From positions 101,996-165,995 of the forward strand of contig JAAEAF010001577.1 of the NCBI GenBank assembly GCA_011037195.1: DNA of 64,000 nucleotides. Direction: 5' to 3'. The notes under the pieces were generated by a model, which was not told where the DNA came from, searched no databases, and saw nothing but the letters and a program-made list of their open reading frames with translations. Positions 53,156 through 63,819 of the stretch are shown in pieces; positions within the stretch are counted from its first letter, which is position 1, and each line of letters opens with the position of its first letter. The stretch is from Triatoma infestans (lineage: Eukaryota > Arthropoda > Insecta > Hemiptera > Reduviidae). Both the position numbers and the translations under genes were made by a program.

Positions 53156-53432
53156 CCACAGTCAATCTGCGATCGTCACGGAGCGCATTTTCGATTTTTT
53201 CCACAATTTCATCAGTCACAATTGAAGGTCTTCCGCTCCTCTGATCATCATGCACAGACGTACGACCGTTTTTAAACTCGCGACACCTCTTGAACACACT
53301 CGTACGATTCATAGCTTTACGACCATATGCAGTTTTTACCTCATTATAAACCTCAACCGGAGTTTTTCCCTTCCAAACGAGATAACGGATGACGCTCCGT
53401 ATTTCACACTTTGCGGGAGATTGGATTGACAT
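52974..53432 (-). pseudogene. Mariner transposase, N-terminal DNA-binding part
   Basis: The ATG at 53432 opens MSIQSPAKCEIRSVIRYLVW with helix-turn-helix sequence, VYNEVKTAYGRKAMNRTSVF and the GRPs linker (DDQRSGRPSIVTDE), then IENALRDDRRLTVDEL. A frameshift close to 53155-53170 shifts the rest into the frame of the catalytic part. It would bind the terminal inverted repeats. Confidence 0.92.
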
Positions 53433-53602
53433 TTTTCAGGAAACGTATTGTCGCGTCGACAGTTCTCAACGTACTGACCTCGAACCGATCTCGTTGCGGA
53501 GGGAAGGAATCAGGCTACACGATAGTGTAGCCAACACGTCGAAAACAAAATCCTTCCGGCCGTGAGAGCCTCAGTACACTTTCTTACTGGACATGCCTCG
53601 TA

Positions 53603-53999
53603 CATGTATTTCCGGGAAAACCCAATTTCGAAAACTTGGAATTTTATACACTAGTATATTGTCTAGTGGTGGGGGTATTAGAAATTTATATATATACATA
53701 GATCCGATGATTTTCCTTAATGTTGGTACACTAATTTTTATTTAAATTTTTTTTTTTTTTGTGGAAAATTCATTTATTTAGGGGAGTTTTTTGGAGGAGA
53801 AGTGGGTCAGTGCTATATTTTCAGTTTATTATATGTTTTATCATTTGTACAATATTGATTGAATTTAAAAAATGTGTTGCTAAAATTCCGAGTTTGAAGA
53901 AATGGCCGGAAGTGTGGGTTTTTTTTACTGAATTTTACTGATGTTCGTTTTTTGTTTGGTTTTCTGCTATTTTTTTTCATAAAACACCGACATGGGTTT
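53603..53999. repeat. Family R continuation and a B-oriented piece
   Basis: 53603-53690 completes the A half (ATGTATTTCCGGG, AACTTGGAATTTTATAC). 53700-53995 is orientation B (GATGATTTTCCTTAATGTTG, 'TGCTAAAATTCCGAGTTTG', 'CACCGACATGGGTTTC'). Confidence 0.65.
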
Positions 54000-54004
54000 C
54001 ATTA

Positions 54005-54720
54005 AAGTTGTTATATTAGATTAGATTCGAACGGGGAGGGCGAGCCTCATTCCACTGTGACCTACAATAAGAGGTCTATTGTGGATCCCTTAAAATTATA
54101 GCAAGTCCCTCAGCTTCGCCCTCTTAATATGTCCTAGCAAAGCTGAGAGCGGCTCCGTCATGAAACTGATGGCTTCGGGATTGCTTGTCCCCAATTGAAG
54201 AAACCTTGTCCTCGGCAGGGCGGCACATTCACCAAGGAAGTGTTTCTCCTCAGTCTTTCCTAATCGGCATAACACGTTATCCGCAAGTAACAAGTTATGC
54301 ATGTACCTATTCAGCCTACAATGCCCTGTTAGTAGACCCACTATTAGCCTTATATCCCTTCGGCTATGACTCAGTAGATTCCTGGTAAATTTAGGCAAAT
54401 GTCTCTTAAAAAAAAGTTTTGCCTGCCTCTGTCTTGGTGTACTCTCCCACCAATGCAGACGCTGTACTTCGATCCAACCCGTGATAAAAGTTTGAAATTA
54501 GGCTCCTGGACAACCGGCAGAAGGATTCGGGGCCTATAAAGGTATCCTTCGTGCCCTCCCAACTTGTTATACTAATTATACATGATCTAGTGGTGAAAGC
54601 CCTTAAACTCCTTAGGAGTGCAGGGTTCAGTTACTAGAAAATCGGGGATGACATAAATAAGCCTATGCTGGCTGCGGTGCCGGACTATAGCCCGCCCGAA
54701 GGTGAAATCTAAATACATGC
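54005..54720 (-). mobile_element. R1/I-like LINE, 3' fragment
   Basis: The minus strand carries RNase H remnants (54720-54400) and a zinc-knuckle region, a short 3' UTR (CACAGTGGAATGAGG) and an (ATCTA)n-like tail at 54006-54020. It shares the 3' end with the fragment at 27430-27975. The flanking sequence on both sides is family R, so it probably split one copy. Confidence 0.75.
54096..54398 (-). pseudogene. LINE C-terminal zinc-knuckle region
   Basis: A 100-residue frame: SRRDIRLIVGLLTGHCRLNR, YMHNLLLADNVLCRLGKTEE and KHFLGECAAL. This is the C-x2-C-x(n)-H-x4-C type knuckle that follows RNase H in R1/I-group LINEs (and in Jockey). One expected Cys is Arg (LCRLGKTEE). The frame before it (54562-54371) holds weak RNase H remnants. 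Confidence 0.8.
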
Positions 54721-54970
54721 GCAGTCATATTACTTTTGTCTGAAATTTTTTCCCAGAAAATTTATTTAGGGGCATTTGGTGTGAGGGGGAGTTTGTGCTT
54801 CCCCCCCACCAAAAAATCGTTTATATAAAGTTTAGATGCTCCCATTCATGTAAATTGAAGGCAATTAAACATCCAGTAAGAACTATATATTTGAAATAAA
54901 TTAGTCAATAATAACTATGTTAATTATAGTCAGAGAAAAACGTGTGATTGTTTCACACCAGATTTTTTAT
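54721..54970 (-). repeat. Family R distal end, orientation B
   Basis: TGTCTGAAATTTTTTCCCAG, 'TTTATTTAGGGGCATTTGG', and the outer motif AGTCAGAGAAAAACGTGTG, TTGTTTCACACCAG near 54930-54962. Confidence 0.7.
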
Positions 54971-55803
54971 TGAAATTTTTCTTTAAAATGGAACATATAA
55001 ATAAAAGTGGCTGAATACTGGAACAGTATAAACATTTGCAGCCATTGTAAAGTGGTTTCTTTTGCTGTTGGCGACCATATGGTTAACATTATCTGTAAGC
55101 TATGCTGTGTGTTATATGATGATGTGTGTATTCCAGATGCGCTCCAGTATATTGACATAGTACGTTCTAAACTGGCCTCATTCTTCCATCTAGTATCCCT
55201 AATTCTGTTTTGTTTTATGTTCTTTTTCTCTCTCTCTCTTCTTCTTCTTTTTGTTCTCCTCCATCACGTCACATCTCTTACCTCATTTACTTCTTTTCTT
55301 TTATGACTGCGTTTGGCTATAAAGTTGAAGGACGATAGTATTAGGAGTGATTTATCATGTGTTATACACTTGTATACACTATTTCATATGCTTTCTTCTT
55401 TCTTTTTGAAAACTAGCTTAATTTTGGTGTTCAACTTATTTTATGTATAGTTAAAACATTGTTTATTGTTTTTAGTCTGTTTCAACTCCAGCATCTGAGA
55501 TGGTGTTGGAACTATTTTTAGTTTCTCCATACACACACACATATATATATATTTGGAACATTATACCATTTTATTTCATCAATAAACTATTTAATTGGGT
55601 CTCTTCACTTATTGAATGATCCTCACACAAATAATGTATTTATTTGATTCTATATTTATTGATTTTCATTAAAACTCAAAATGATTTGCGTATGAGAGTA
55701 TTGTGCAAGAATGAACAAAAGAGTGTAAAGAAATAGAGAGAGAGAGAGCGGGTGAGTGGGACTAGATATTGTATGGGAGAACAAACAACATGTGCCCACA
55801 CCG

Positions 55804-55844
<41 letters not shown>

Positions 55845-56959
55845 AAGTTACATACGTACGTACTTCTTGTACAGAAGCCTTTTGAATTGAGATCTGAGAA
55901 TATTGGAGCTGTTTGTAAACTACACACGACGGGTACTTTGAAAAATAGAAAAGTGTATTGAACGTGATAAGGGAAGCTAATTTAACCGCTGATCCATTTT
56001 GAAAAGGGAGAATCAGAAAAGATTCAGCTTCTAACAACAAATACTAAATCAACTTAGAAATTCTCTCTCTCTCTCTTTCTTCTTTTGAGACTGATTTATT
56101 TCATTTCTCTCTTCTCTTATTAGGTTTTATGTAATCCCCTCTTTTGAACAAAACTTTAATTTTTGTAATTTTTTTTTTCTACTTTCTCATATTGCTTTAA
56201 GAGAAAAAAATACTGCTGCAACGTCCGTATTAATTTTCGAAATTTAGTTTATAACGGAAATTCGCGAATAGACTTATATTTGTGCGCATGCGCACACAAA
56301 TATCTTAAAAAAAACGCAGGAAACTCAAATTTCCTATTCTATTTAGATACCACCATCGCCAACACGAGTGTTTCTTTGTTTAAATTCTTAAGCTTCACAT
56401 GTACAACTAATAATATTTAAGACCGGAATCCTTCTGCGGGATAAGCAACTCTCTCCAAGAAGAAGTCCAGAAATAAAGAGGAAGCTAAGAAAGCATTCTG
56501 GAGAACTCTCCCAGTTCGTTGTACAGATTAAGACTGTTATGAATAGTTATGGCTAGAAGAGATCTAGGTAAAAACAGGCAGCATATGCAACATTGCAAAC
56601 GGGCAGCACGCTGGATTTTCCCGGGACCACCGCGTTTCTAGTCCAGCGTCTACACTGAACTAATCCCTTCCTTCTCCCTTGTCTTACGCCAATTAACTAG
56701 GGATGTCTGTAAAGTGTAGAGTGTATCTAGTTTAAGTGTATAGTGTACTGTTCTGACGAAGTGCATGGAGTACTGAGCTGTGGGGTCGCTACTCCCCAAG
56801 TAACTGCATGCAACAGATACCCCTTGCTGGTTATGAAGACGTAACTGTGATGAATATAGCACTGACTTAAGGATCATAGTAAGTGGCGGCAAATTGTAGT
56901 GGTCATTTGCTCCAATGGATTGTAGAAGAATTAACGAAATAAACAGGCATTTCGGATTG
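54971..56959. other. Unassigned sequence with CA and CT microsatellites
   Basis: CA run 55804-55838, GA run 55733-55749, CT run 56062-56078, TATATA 55540-55552. A frame at 55007-55306 (99 residues) ends in a Phe/Leu/Ser-rich low-complexity tail, and its start (SHCKVVSFAVGDHMVNIICK) has no family I recognise. 56410-56900 is less AT-rich without a supported gene. Confidence 0.35.
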
Positions 56960-57202
56960 ACAGAATTATTATTTATTTATTTATTTTACCAGAAAAAAAG
57001 ATCAATACATCCTTATTGGCAAGGTCAAGTTAGAATATAATTTAAATTCACATAATTGTCAAGACAAAAACTTAATTTTAAAATATTCCTGTATCTCATA
57101 CAGCGAGTGAGCTAATAACAGTTTTTTAACACTAGCTTTGAAACACTTCAAAGTATTATTTTTTCATTCGCTGGTAAATAATTATAAAGGGAGATGGACA
57201 AA

Positions 57203-57418
57203 CTATGGGCTGGTACGAACTTTTGTTAACCTGTTTCTACTCTGGACAAGATTATTGCGCTTTCTGGTGAAATGATCATGAACTTGCGAAAAACATATAA
57301 ATTGGCCTTCACTGCACTTTACGTAGACGAGGCATTGATAAATAAATATGGCTGGTAGTGTCATTATGTTCAATTTCTTAAACAAAGAACGACAAGATAC
57401 TTTCGAGTCTAAACCCAA
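57203..57418 (-). pseudogene. LINE RT C-terminal domain
   Basis: SCRSLFKKLNIMTLPAIFIY, QCLVYVKCSEG, VHDHFTRKRNNLVQSRNRL and TKVRTSPY match the style of the conserved C-terminal domain after the RT (FK-L-ILT-PS-Y--E---Y, then H-Y-TR). It stays open past 57203 toward a YLPANEK-type end near 57160. Confidence 0.8.
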
Positions 57419-57534
57419 AGAGACTCTAATTGCCTTCTTTTGTAACCTAAATATTTTTTTACATTCGGCAGTATTACCCCAAATTATAGTACCCTAGCAC
57501 AAATGGCTATGAACATACGCAAAATATGCCAACT

Positions 57535-57930
57535 TTAAAGCTTCCAAGTCAACCGCATTCTTAATTTTCGCATGACATAGATTCCACGAGACACTTTACC
57601 CATGACATTATTAACTTGATCTGTCCAGTTCAGTTTTGAATCTATGAAAATGCCTAAGAAGTTGACAGCTTTTTCAGTCCCACCATAATTTCCTAATTTA
57701 ATAGTAATCTCTTTTATTTTGTCCTGGTTTAAACTTAGCTTATAGCAGCACACCAATCGAATATAGATTTAATGCGGTTATTAACGGATGTGTTACCTGC
57801 ATTTCTAACTTGTACCGCAAGATCACCGGCATATAAATATGGCATAATTATATCATCGTTATCAAACATTGCCGGTAGATCGTTAATGTAAACCAAGAAT
57901 AATAGAGGTCCCATAATCCCCTTGTTCTGC
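57535..57930 (-). pseudogene. LINE RT palm and thumb, broken
   Basis: The catalytic box is YAGD (57822-57833) in place of YADD. The thumb block reads KAVNFLGIFIDSKLNWTDQV and NNVMGKVSRGIYVMRKLR in the 73-residue frame 57756-57535. Stops or shifts separate palm and thumb near 57760. Dead copy. Confidence 0.85.
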
Positions 57931-57989
57931 CCTTTAGTTTTTCACCGTTAATACATGTTTTAAGTTCTATTAAATACTGCAGTTAATAG

Positions 57990-58300
57990 ATTTGTGCATG
58001 GAGCAATTTCTTAAAAAACGAAATATCACAGCAGGAAGCCCAAACTTAATATTCCATTTTCTTTTAATTTAGTTTTTTGGGAACTTACGCGAAAATGTCC
58101 CAAAACATTGCATGTTAGCTAGACACAAAAAGGCCTGAAATGTTTATTTGAAACATTTTTCCAGAAAAATTGATTTTTGCCGGTTTCTTGAGGGAAATGG
58201 ACTACGAGTAAAGCTTAAAACTAAAGTGCCATTTTCACTATAATATGTGGTGCTGCTTGCTATATAGTATTAGTCGAAAAGGATGCAAACCGCGAATTTT
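57990..58300 (-). repeat. Family R repeat fragment, orientation B
   Basis: AACGAAATATCACAGCAGG, 'AATATTCCATTTTC', 'TTATTTGAAACATTTTTCC', 'ACTAAAGTGCCATTTTC', 'ATAATATGTGGTGC'. Confidence 0.65.
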
Positions 58301-59334
58301 TACAATATTCAAGTTTATTAAAAGTGGCAAAGATAAATTGCAGCTGACAGTAAAAAATTCGATAGGACGTGATGAAGTGTATGGTATAAGCACGGTGAAA
58401 AGCAGCAGTTTGCCGGAGAGATGCAGGTGATCATAAAAGAAATAAGAAAAATATAGGAAAAGAGTGAAAAGAAAAACAGAGTTAGACTACCAAGTTCTCT
58501 AGAAGTAATCAGCATTGCAAAACCTTATCAGGCGAAGAAGGCGGTGTCTATGGAGAACGTGGTAGCGATCAAGCGATCTTCAAGGTGAAATAGTGTCTGA
58601 TCAGTGAGCCCAGCTCGGCTGCTCGTTCTTTATTTTATTATTATTATCATCATTCCCCCTCTCTTTCTATTTTCTTCTTACCCCTCTTCGCAGTCTTGCT
58701 AACTCAGTCTATGGCCGTAGATCCCCCTGTCTGGCGCTCTTTTTTATTGCCAATCACTTTCTCCTTCTCCTTCTGTCCTTAATTCCGTCCCTCCGTCCCA
58801 CTTCTTTTTGTCCCCTTTTAATCCCGTTTCACTTTTATTACTCTGTTTACGATAAAACTACTCTTCTCCTACAAGGGAACAAGTTTTTCTTTCTTCTCTC
58901 TATTTTATTTATTTTTTATTATAATTGTTTTGTTCACCAAATAATACACATTCCTTGTTCCGACTTTTAGAAGGCCATGATAACAGATCTATTTGATTGC
59001 CTCGCCTCAACAACTAACGAATACAATTTTGTTTATTTCACTAAAGTCAGTAGTTAAAGTTGGACTTTTAATCTATAGAAAATGGGTTGCCGCCTTTCAA
59101 TGAAATAAAGTTTAAGATGTAGATGAAATTACTAAAATATATAATTAATATGATTTCAAATCAGTTTAACAATAAATTAAGTTTCAAAAAACATAATATA
59201 ATTTTGCTTAACATAAGATACCTTAAGAACCTTTGTTAAGGTAACCTACCCAATTTCTCTTAAAGATTACCTTACATCCTTACACCTTTTTATAACCTTT
59301 TTATTTTCTCTGGTCCGTCAAAGCATGCATTTTT
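58301..59334. other. Unassigned sequence
   Basis: 58310-58620 is purine-rich with balanced composition. 58640-58870 is pyrimidine-rich. The remainder is AT-rich. No gene or RNA supported. Confidence 0.3.
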
Positions 59335-59560
59335 ACATTGTTCCTGACCGGTTGCTGATTTTCATCATCGTCAGAGCAAATCCACCAAGTTCGTGTAGAG
59401 AATTCACTTCAACGTAATGTTTCTGTTCACTCACACTTGGTGAATTTGCTCTGACAATGGATGAAAATCCGCAACCTGTCATGAAAAATACAAATATGCC
59501 GGCTATGACGGAGAAAATACCAGATGTTATCCAGCATTGCGGACCCATCCACATATTCAA
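59335..59560. mobile_element. Palindromic element D2
   Basis: The left arm (GACCGGTTGCTGATTTTCAT, CGTCAGAGCAAATCCACC) and the right arm (GGTGAATTTGCTCTGACAATG, GATGAAAATCCGCAACCTG) are imperfect inverses around a loop with AACGTAATGTTTCTG. It is homologous to D1, but uninterrupted. A family R terminus starts at 59569. Hammerhead-like core remnants lie in both arms (CTGACGA, helix GGAT-GAAA-ATCC, GCAA in place of GAAA). Confidence 0.8.
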
Positions 59561-59568
59561 CAATTTTT

Positions 59569-60080
59569 ACTTTCTCTTACGCCCTAGTGAGAAAAAAAGT
59601 ATTGCGATCGTACAAAATTTTCGAAATTGAGCTTTGACTGACAATAGACAAGTTTTGTGATCATCTAACTATGAAAAAACAAAATTTTTATAGGGTCTCT
59701 ATGTGTGTATGTATGTGCATAAAATATCTCAAAAACAAAAACAAAATAAAAATCACAAGAAGGTTAAACTTGGTTTTCCGTTTAAAAATACTACCACCGT
59801 AGTATGCAAAATACGATCGTCGGTTTCGGGTAAAATCCATCACCCGCAAGTGTGACTTTATTGAATGTTTTCTTCAGTTTTTCGCAATTTTCTCAAAAAC
59901 GGCCAAAGGATTTTCTTTCAACTTCGCATGCTATCTAAATACATAATATATACTTGACACTTTTATATGAAATACTTCCCCGGGAAAAATGCTTTTTATG
60001 GGGAGATTCTGGAGGAACAGTAGCATTATGCTTTCCACTAAAGTACCACTTCATTATAATATGTGGTTACGGCACTTGTA
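59569..60080 (-). repeat. Family R repeat, orientation B, full-length copy (first part)
   Basis: It starts with ACTTTCTCTTACGCC and GCGATCGTACAAAATTTTC. It includes 'TATCTCAAAAACAAAAAC', 'AACTTGGTTTTCCG', 'TCTCAAAAACGGCC', 'GGAAAAATGC' and 'AAAGTACCACTTC'. The SINE 2 insertion splits it at the phrase CGGCACTTGTA. Confidence 0.85.
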
Positions 60081-60275
60081 AAGTAATGCCTATATTTTCA
60101 GGCGGGCTTAACGTCCAACTACCAACTTAGGTGTCGTGGACGGGGGCCGGAAGCACCTACTTTACTATTAACATTTTTTAAACAAATATAAAATTTATTA
60201 GTTATACGCTGGACTCGAACTGGGGTCCTCCCACTTACAAGTCCATGCTCATAGCCACTACACCACACCCGTCAC
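60081..60275 (-). mobile_element. SINE family 2, full-length copy with 11-bp target duplication
   Basis: CGGCACTTGTA flanks the insert (60070-60080 and 60276-60286). The minus strand has a tRNA-like head (GTGTAGTGGCTATGAGCATG as A-box region, AGTTCGAGTCC as B box), an AT-rich middle, GTGCTTCCGGCCCCCGTCC and the 3' end GGCATTACTTTA. No protein. Confidence 0.92.
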
Positions 60276-60695
60276 CGGCACTTGTATAATATTAATCCAT
60301 ATTAGAAGCATTGATAAAATTACGAATTGGAAGAAATTCGGTTAACCGGAAATGCAATTTTATAAAGTAAGTTTTTGTTTGGGGGGGGGGATTTTCTCGA
60401 TAAGGTTTACAACGATTTCCTTTTAAACTTTGAATGTTTGTTGTGAAGATAGAAACGCATCACTTTTATTTAAAACTTAATCCTGAGTTAATTTAAAATT
60501 TAATTTGCCCAAGCATTCTGAGTTTTGATATAGGGCGCTCCAAATCAGGCAGCTCAGGTCTACAATTCAAATCCCCAAGCATTTTTATGGCCAGCCCAAC
60601 TTATGTGCAACTAACGTTGCAATTTTAAAGAAAAATTCGTAATTAAATTGCATTAATTATAGTTAGATATATTCGTATGATTGTTTTATACAATA
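60276..60695 (-). repeat. Family R repeat, orientation B, full-length copy (second part)
   Basis: It resumes with ATATTAATCCATATTAGAAG. It contains 'CCGGAAATGCAATTTTATAA', GGGCGCTCCAAATC and AACGTTGCAATTTTAAAG, and closes with a worn outer motif (ATTCGTATGATTGTTTTATAC). Confidence 0.8.
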
Positions 60696-61540
60696 TTTTT
60701 TATTTTATCTTTCTTTTTTGTTTAAATTCATTATTTTACTGCACATTCACTGACAATGTATCATTTCTTTCAAGTTGAACTTGTCAGCACTTTTAATATA
60801 TGATTTTTTTTTTCTATCATGCATAATCTTAAATTCATATATGAAGAAATTACCATTATCACTGAACAGTATCCATATATTTTTTCCTTTTAGCGAAAGG
60901 AAAGTGAAGAGTATTAATATAATAGTGTTGTTGAAAGCAACCTTATAGGTCATACGTGCGCTAATGTGAATCGTGCACAATACATAAAGATTATTTTTAT
61001 TACATGTTCACCTCCCCCCCACACATACCCCATATGTTCTCTCGCCTTTGAAGTGTTAAAAATTTATAAATAACATTAATATTGTTCCATGTATACTAAC
61101 CACTTGTTGGCTTATGTTTGCCATGTATTTTTTATTGAAAGTAATTGTTAATATTCTGTTAGACAGCCTCCATTGTTTTTACTTGATCATATCGTTTTGA
61201 AAATACAATGGCTCCTATCATCAACCAGAAAAGGTTTCTTGTTCAAACTTTCCTTGATATTTAAATTATTATATTCAACGTTGGATTTATGGTTATATAG
61301 TTTCATTATACATTGAACATATATACCATTATAATATACATGTCCAACATATTGTTGCAATAAGATTTAATTATTGTATTTACCACCATTTACCATTTGT
61401 ATTGTATTTACTTTCCAGACCAGCTCGTTCAAGCCAAGAAATGTCCCTGAGAGGGAGACTGTTAAATATTCCCGTAATCAAAGAAACTTTAAATTTACTG
61501 ACATAAATCTGATATGTTTTAAACAGAACCCTTTTGGGCA
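60696..61540. other. Unassigned AT-rich sequence
   Basis: A C7 run at 61013. No supported frame. Short plus frame 61374-61571 overlaps a repeat edge. Confidence 0.35.
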
Positions 61541-61735
61541 TACTCTCACTGCTAGCAAGAGAAAATATTGAGACGGTAACATTTTTCGAGAAAATTTCCC
61601 CCCACCCCCCAAAAATCTCAATTCCATCGTGTTGTTTTTTTCTATAGTTTTTGTTAGAACACACACAGAAATGCACATGGATACAACGCAACATGCACAC
61701 AAACACACATAATGCTGATTTTTCACTAAAACCAT
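61541..61735. repeat. Family R edge and repeat block inverted at 63873-64000
   Basis: 61599-61735 (CCCAAAAATCTCAATTCC, CTATAGTTTTTGTTAG, ATGTTGCGTTGTATCC in inverse) corresponds in reverse to 63873-64000 up to the window edge. The left 60 bases (CAAGAGAAAATATTGAGACG) resemble an inverted family R terminus. Confidence 0.75.
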
Positions 61736-61775
61736 ATTTCTGTTAATTAACTAAACAACAAATTACAGTCACACG

Positions 61776-62357
61776 ACTTTCTCTTACTGCAGTTCACTGA
61801 AATGGCAAATTTCCTTTAGAATTTTAATTCTTATTAGTGTTTTAGACCGGCCGCGTTTTTATGGAGAAAACCATAGAAAACTGAAAAACCTGTTTAGTAA
61901 ATTCGCATTCCGGTTAAAACCAATTTTCTTCAAACGGTGAATTTTGCCAATATATATAATACCAATTAATATTATGTACAATGTAGATGATAGAATAAAC
62001 TGAAATAACACTAGAGGAAAATATAATTCCCACCCCTTGAGAGCAAAATAAAATTACAAGCTTACAGAAAAATAGTTGCAGTTTATTTTCAAGAAAATCT
62101 AAAAAAAACTGGAAAAGAAATCGATTCAGTAAAGTGTTACTTCCGGTTGACCAATTTTCTTCAAAACCTTATTGTCAGATCATTTTCCCAGAACTTTCTA
62201 CGATTTTTCCATTTTTGAATTATGTTGATCACATACATATACAACTTTTCCAGTTTTTCTGACTCAGGAGACCTCGAAAAGTGTATATTTGGTGAAAAAA
62301 AGATATCGAAAATTTAACACGATTGCAATACCTTCTCTTACAGCAGTAAGAGAAAGT
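61776..62357 (+). repeat. Family R repeat, orientation A, short copy with both termini
   Basis: 582 bp from ACTTTCTCTTACTGCAGT (61776) to ACAGCAGTAAGAGAAAGT (62357). The two ends are inverted repeats matching at 17 of 18 positions. It is the clearest evidence for terminal inverted repeats in the family. It contains the usual order of internal phrases without the doubled module. No target duplication was evident. Confidence 0.85.
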
Positions 62358-63004
62358 AAAAATATGTATATATATATTTTTTTTTAAAATTGAAGGTTTT
62401 TTAAAATTGTTTGTCCCTCTCCCCCATCTTGCGAACACCATTTCTATTTTATATAAAGTATAAAAATATTTAAGCAAATGTGGAAACAGGTGCTAGCTTT
62501 TTCTAACTTTGAAACCAGGGATAAAATATTAACTAACCTGGCCTATAGTAGCCTTTATTAGGAATCTGATAAACAAAAACACCTGTTCGTATTAATTACA
62601 AATTATTACAGTTCTTTCAGGCTGTATATGGTGAGACATCGTTAATGTGTGCTTTTTTTAATGCTATAAACATTATAAAGTATAATAAAATATCCTTTAA
62701 CACATTACTTCCTGTATGATTATTATTAATTAATTATGAATTAATGTACGTTTAATTTTATTTTATTATTATTATTTTTTTTTTATTTATAGAAGGTTCT
62801 CTAAAATTAAATATAGCTGAAATACACATGTGGACTGAAGAATGTAATTGTAAATGCCAAAAATCAAAGTTGTAAACACTGATAGAAAAAAATATAATTG
62901 AATATTATCTGCACGTCTATGAATTACTAAATAAATTTCCTAATAATAAATTAATATAGATTCATAATAATAAAAATGGAAGGATGGAATAATCACTTGT
63001 AGCT
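62358..63004. other. Unassigned very AT-rich sequence
   Basis: TATATATAT at 62366 and many T/A runs. No gene or repeat recognised. Confidence 0.35.
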
Positions 63005-63292
63005 GTGTTAGTTGGCTCAAAGTCCAAAGAAAATCATTGTGGTTAAAAAAAAAAAAATCCATTCCGGAGTAAACTGTTACTTCCGGTTGACCGATTTTAA
63101 ACAAAACCCTTATTGTTGAATCAACTGGTAGAACACGAATATAATATCAGGTTTCCACTTTCTTTCGGTTTTTGTTTTTTTCGTACTCATGGGCTCTGAC
63201 GTGTATTTCCGGTGAGAATTAGATATTGAAATTTGACAATATCGCAATACTTGCACTAAAGTTCTACCAGTAATTATAAGAGGAAGTAATAC
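63005..63292 (+). repeat. Family R right half, orientation A
   Basis: AAAGAAAATCATTGTGG, 'GTTACTTCCGGTTGACCG', 'GTGTATTTCCGGTGAG', 'TTGACAATATCGCAATAC' and the worn terminus CCAGTAATTATAAGAGG, AAGTAATA. Confidence 0.7.
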
Positions 63293-63559
63293 GTAAATAA
63301 TGTTTGTCACATAATAGGATGTTCTCCACCATAGTCCAGTTCAACGGCAATTTTGTTCAGGATTCCAAACATATCATATAGCTGTTTTTCTGGCATTTGC
63401 AATCAAAGCTCGCTAACATGACTGTAAGCTTAACAATTATTAATAGTGTTGTAAACTTAACATATGTTGTGTTAAATAGCGGAAGCTACCTCTTCGATGT
63501 TTTTTATTTATTTATCTTTCATATTTTTTGTTTTAATGGTCCCTCACTCTGTGTTTATA
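63293..63559. other. Unassigned sequence
   Basis: No recognised feature other than the left copy of the SINE target duplication (63547-63559). Confidence 0.35.
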
Positions 63560-63755
63560 GTAAGTAAAGTAATGCCTATTTTTTCAGGCTGGCTTAACGT
63601 CCAACTACCAAATTAGGTGTCGTGGACGGGGGTGGAAGCAACTACTTTACTATTAACATTTTATAAACAAATATAAAATTTAGTAGTTATACGCTGACTC
63701 GAACTGGGGTCCTCCCACTTACAAATCCATGCTCATAACCACTACACCAACAACG
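63560..63755 (-). mobile_element. SINE family 2, full-length copy with 13-bp target duplication
   Basis: CTCTGTGTTTATA flanks it (63547-63559 and 63756-63768). The head (GGTGTAGTGGTTATGAGCAT, CCAGTTCGAGTC) and 3' end are like those of the copy at 60081, with about 90 percent similarity by eye. The long clean duplication suggests a fairly recent insertion. Confidence 0.92.
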
Positions 63756-63772
63756 CTCTGTGTTTATATATA

Positions 63773-63805
63773 CATACATACATACATACATATATATATA
63801 TATAC
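63773..63805. repeat. (CATA)n and (TA)n microsatellite
   Basis: ATACATACATACATACATAC followed by TATATATATA. Confidence 0.9.
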
Positions 63806-63819
63806 AAACACAGACTGAG

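Larger units (their letters stand above)
52474..53600 (-). mobile_element. Mariner-like DNA transposon, internally deleted
   Basis: 1,127 bp with 30-bp terminal inverted repeats (52474-52503 and 53571-53600, starting CGAGGCATGTCC, one mismatch) flanked by the TA target duplication (52472-52473, 53601-53602). Full mariners are about 1.3 kb. The transposase here is frameshifted and lacks part of its catalytic domain, so the copy is non-autonomous. It inserted in family R. Confidence 0.97.
56960..57960 (-). mobile_element. Jockey/CR1-group LINE, 5'-truncated, second lineage
   Basis: The minus strand reads RT palm (57960-57780, catalytic box YAGD), thumb (57756-57535), the C-terminal domain (57418-57180) and an (AAAT)n tail at 56966-56990. 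Frames change several times. It differs in sequence from the LINE at 49090. Confidence 0.85.
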
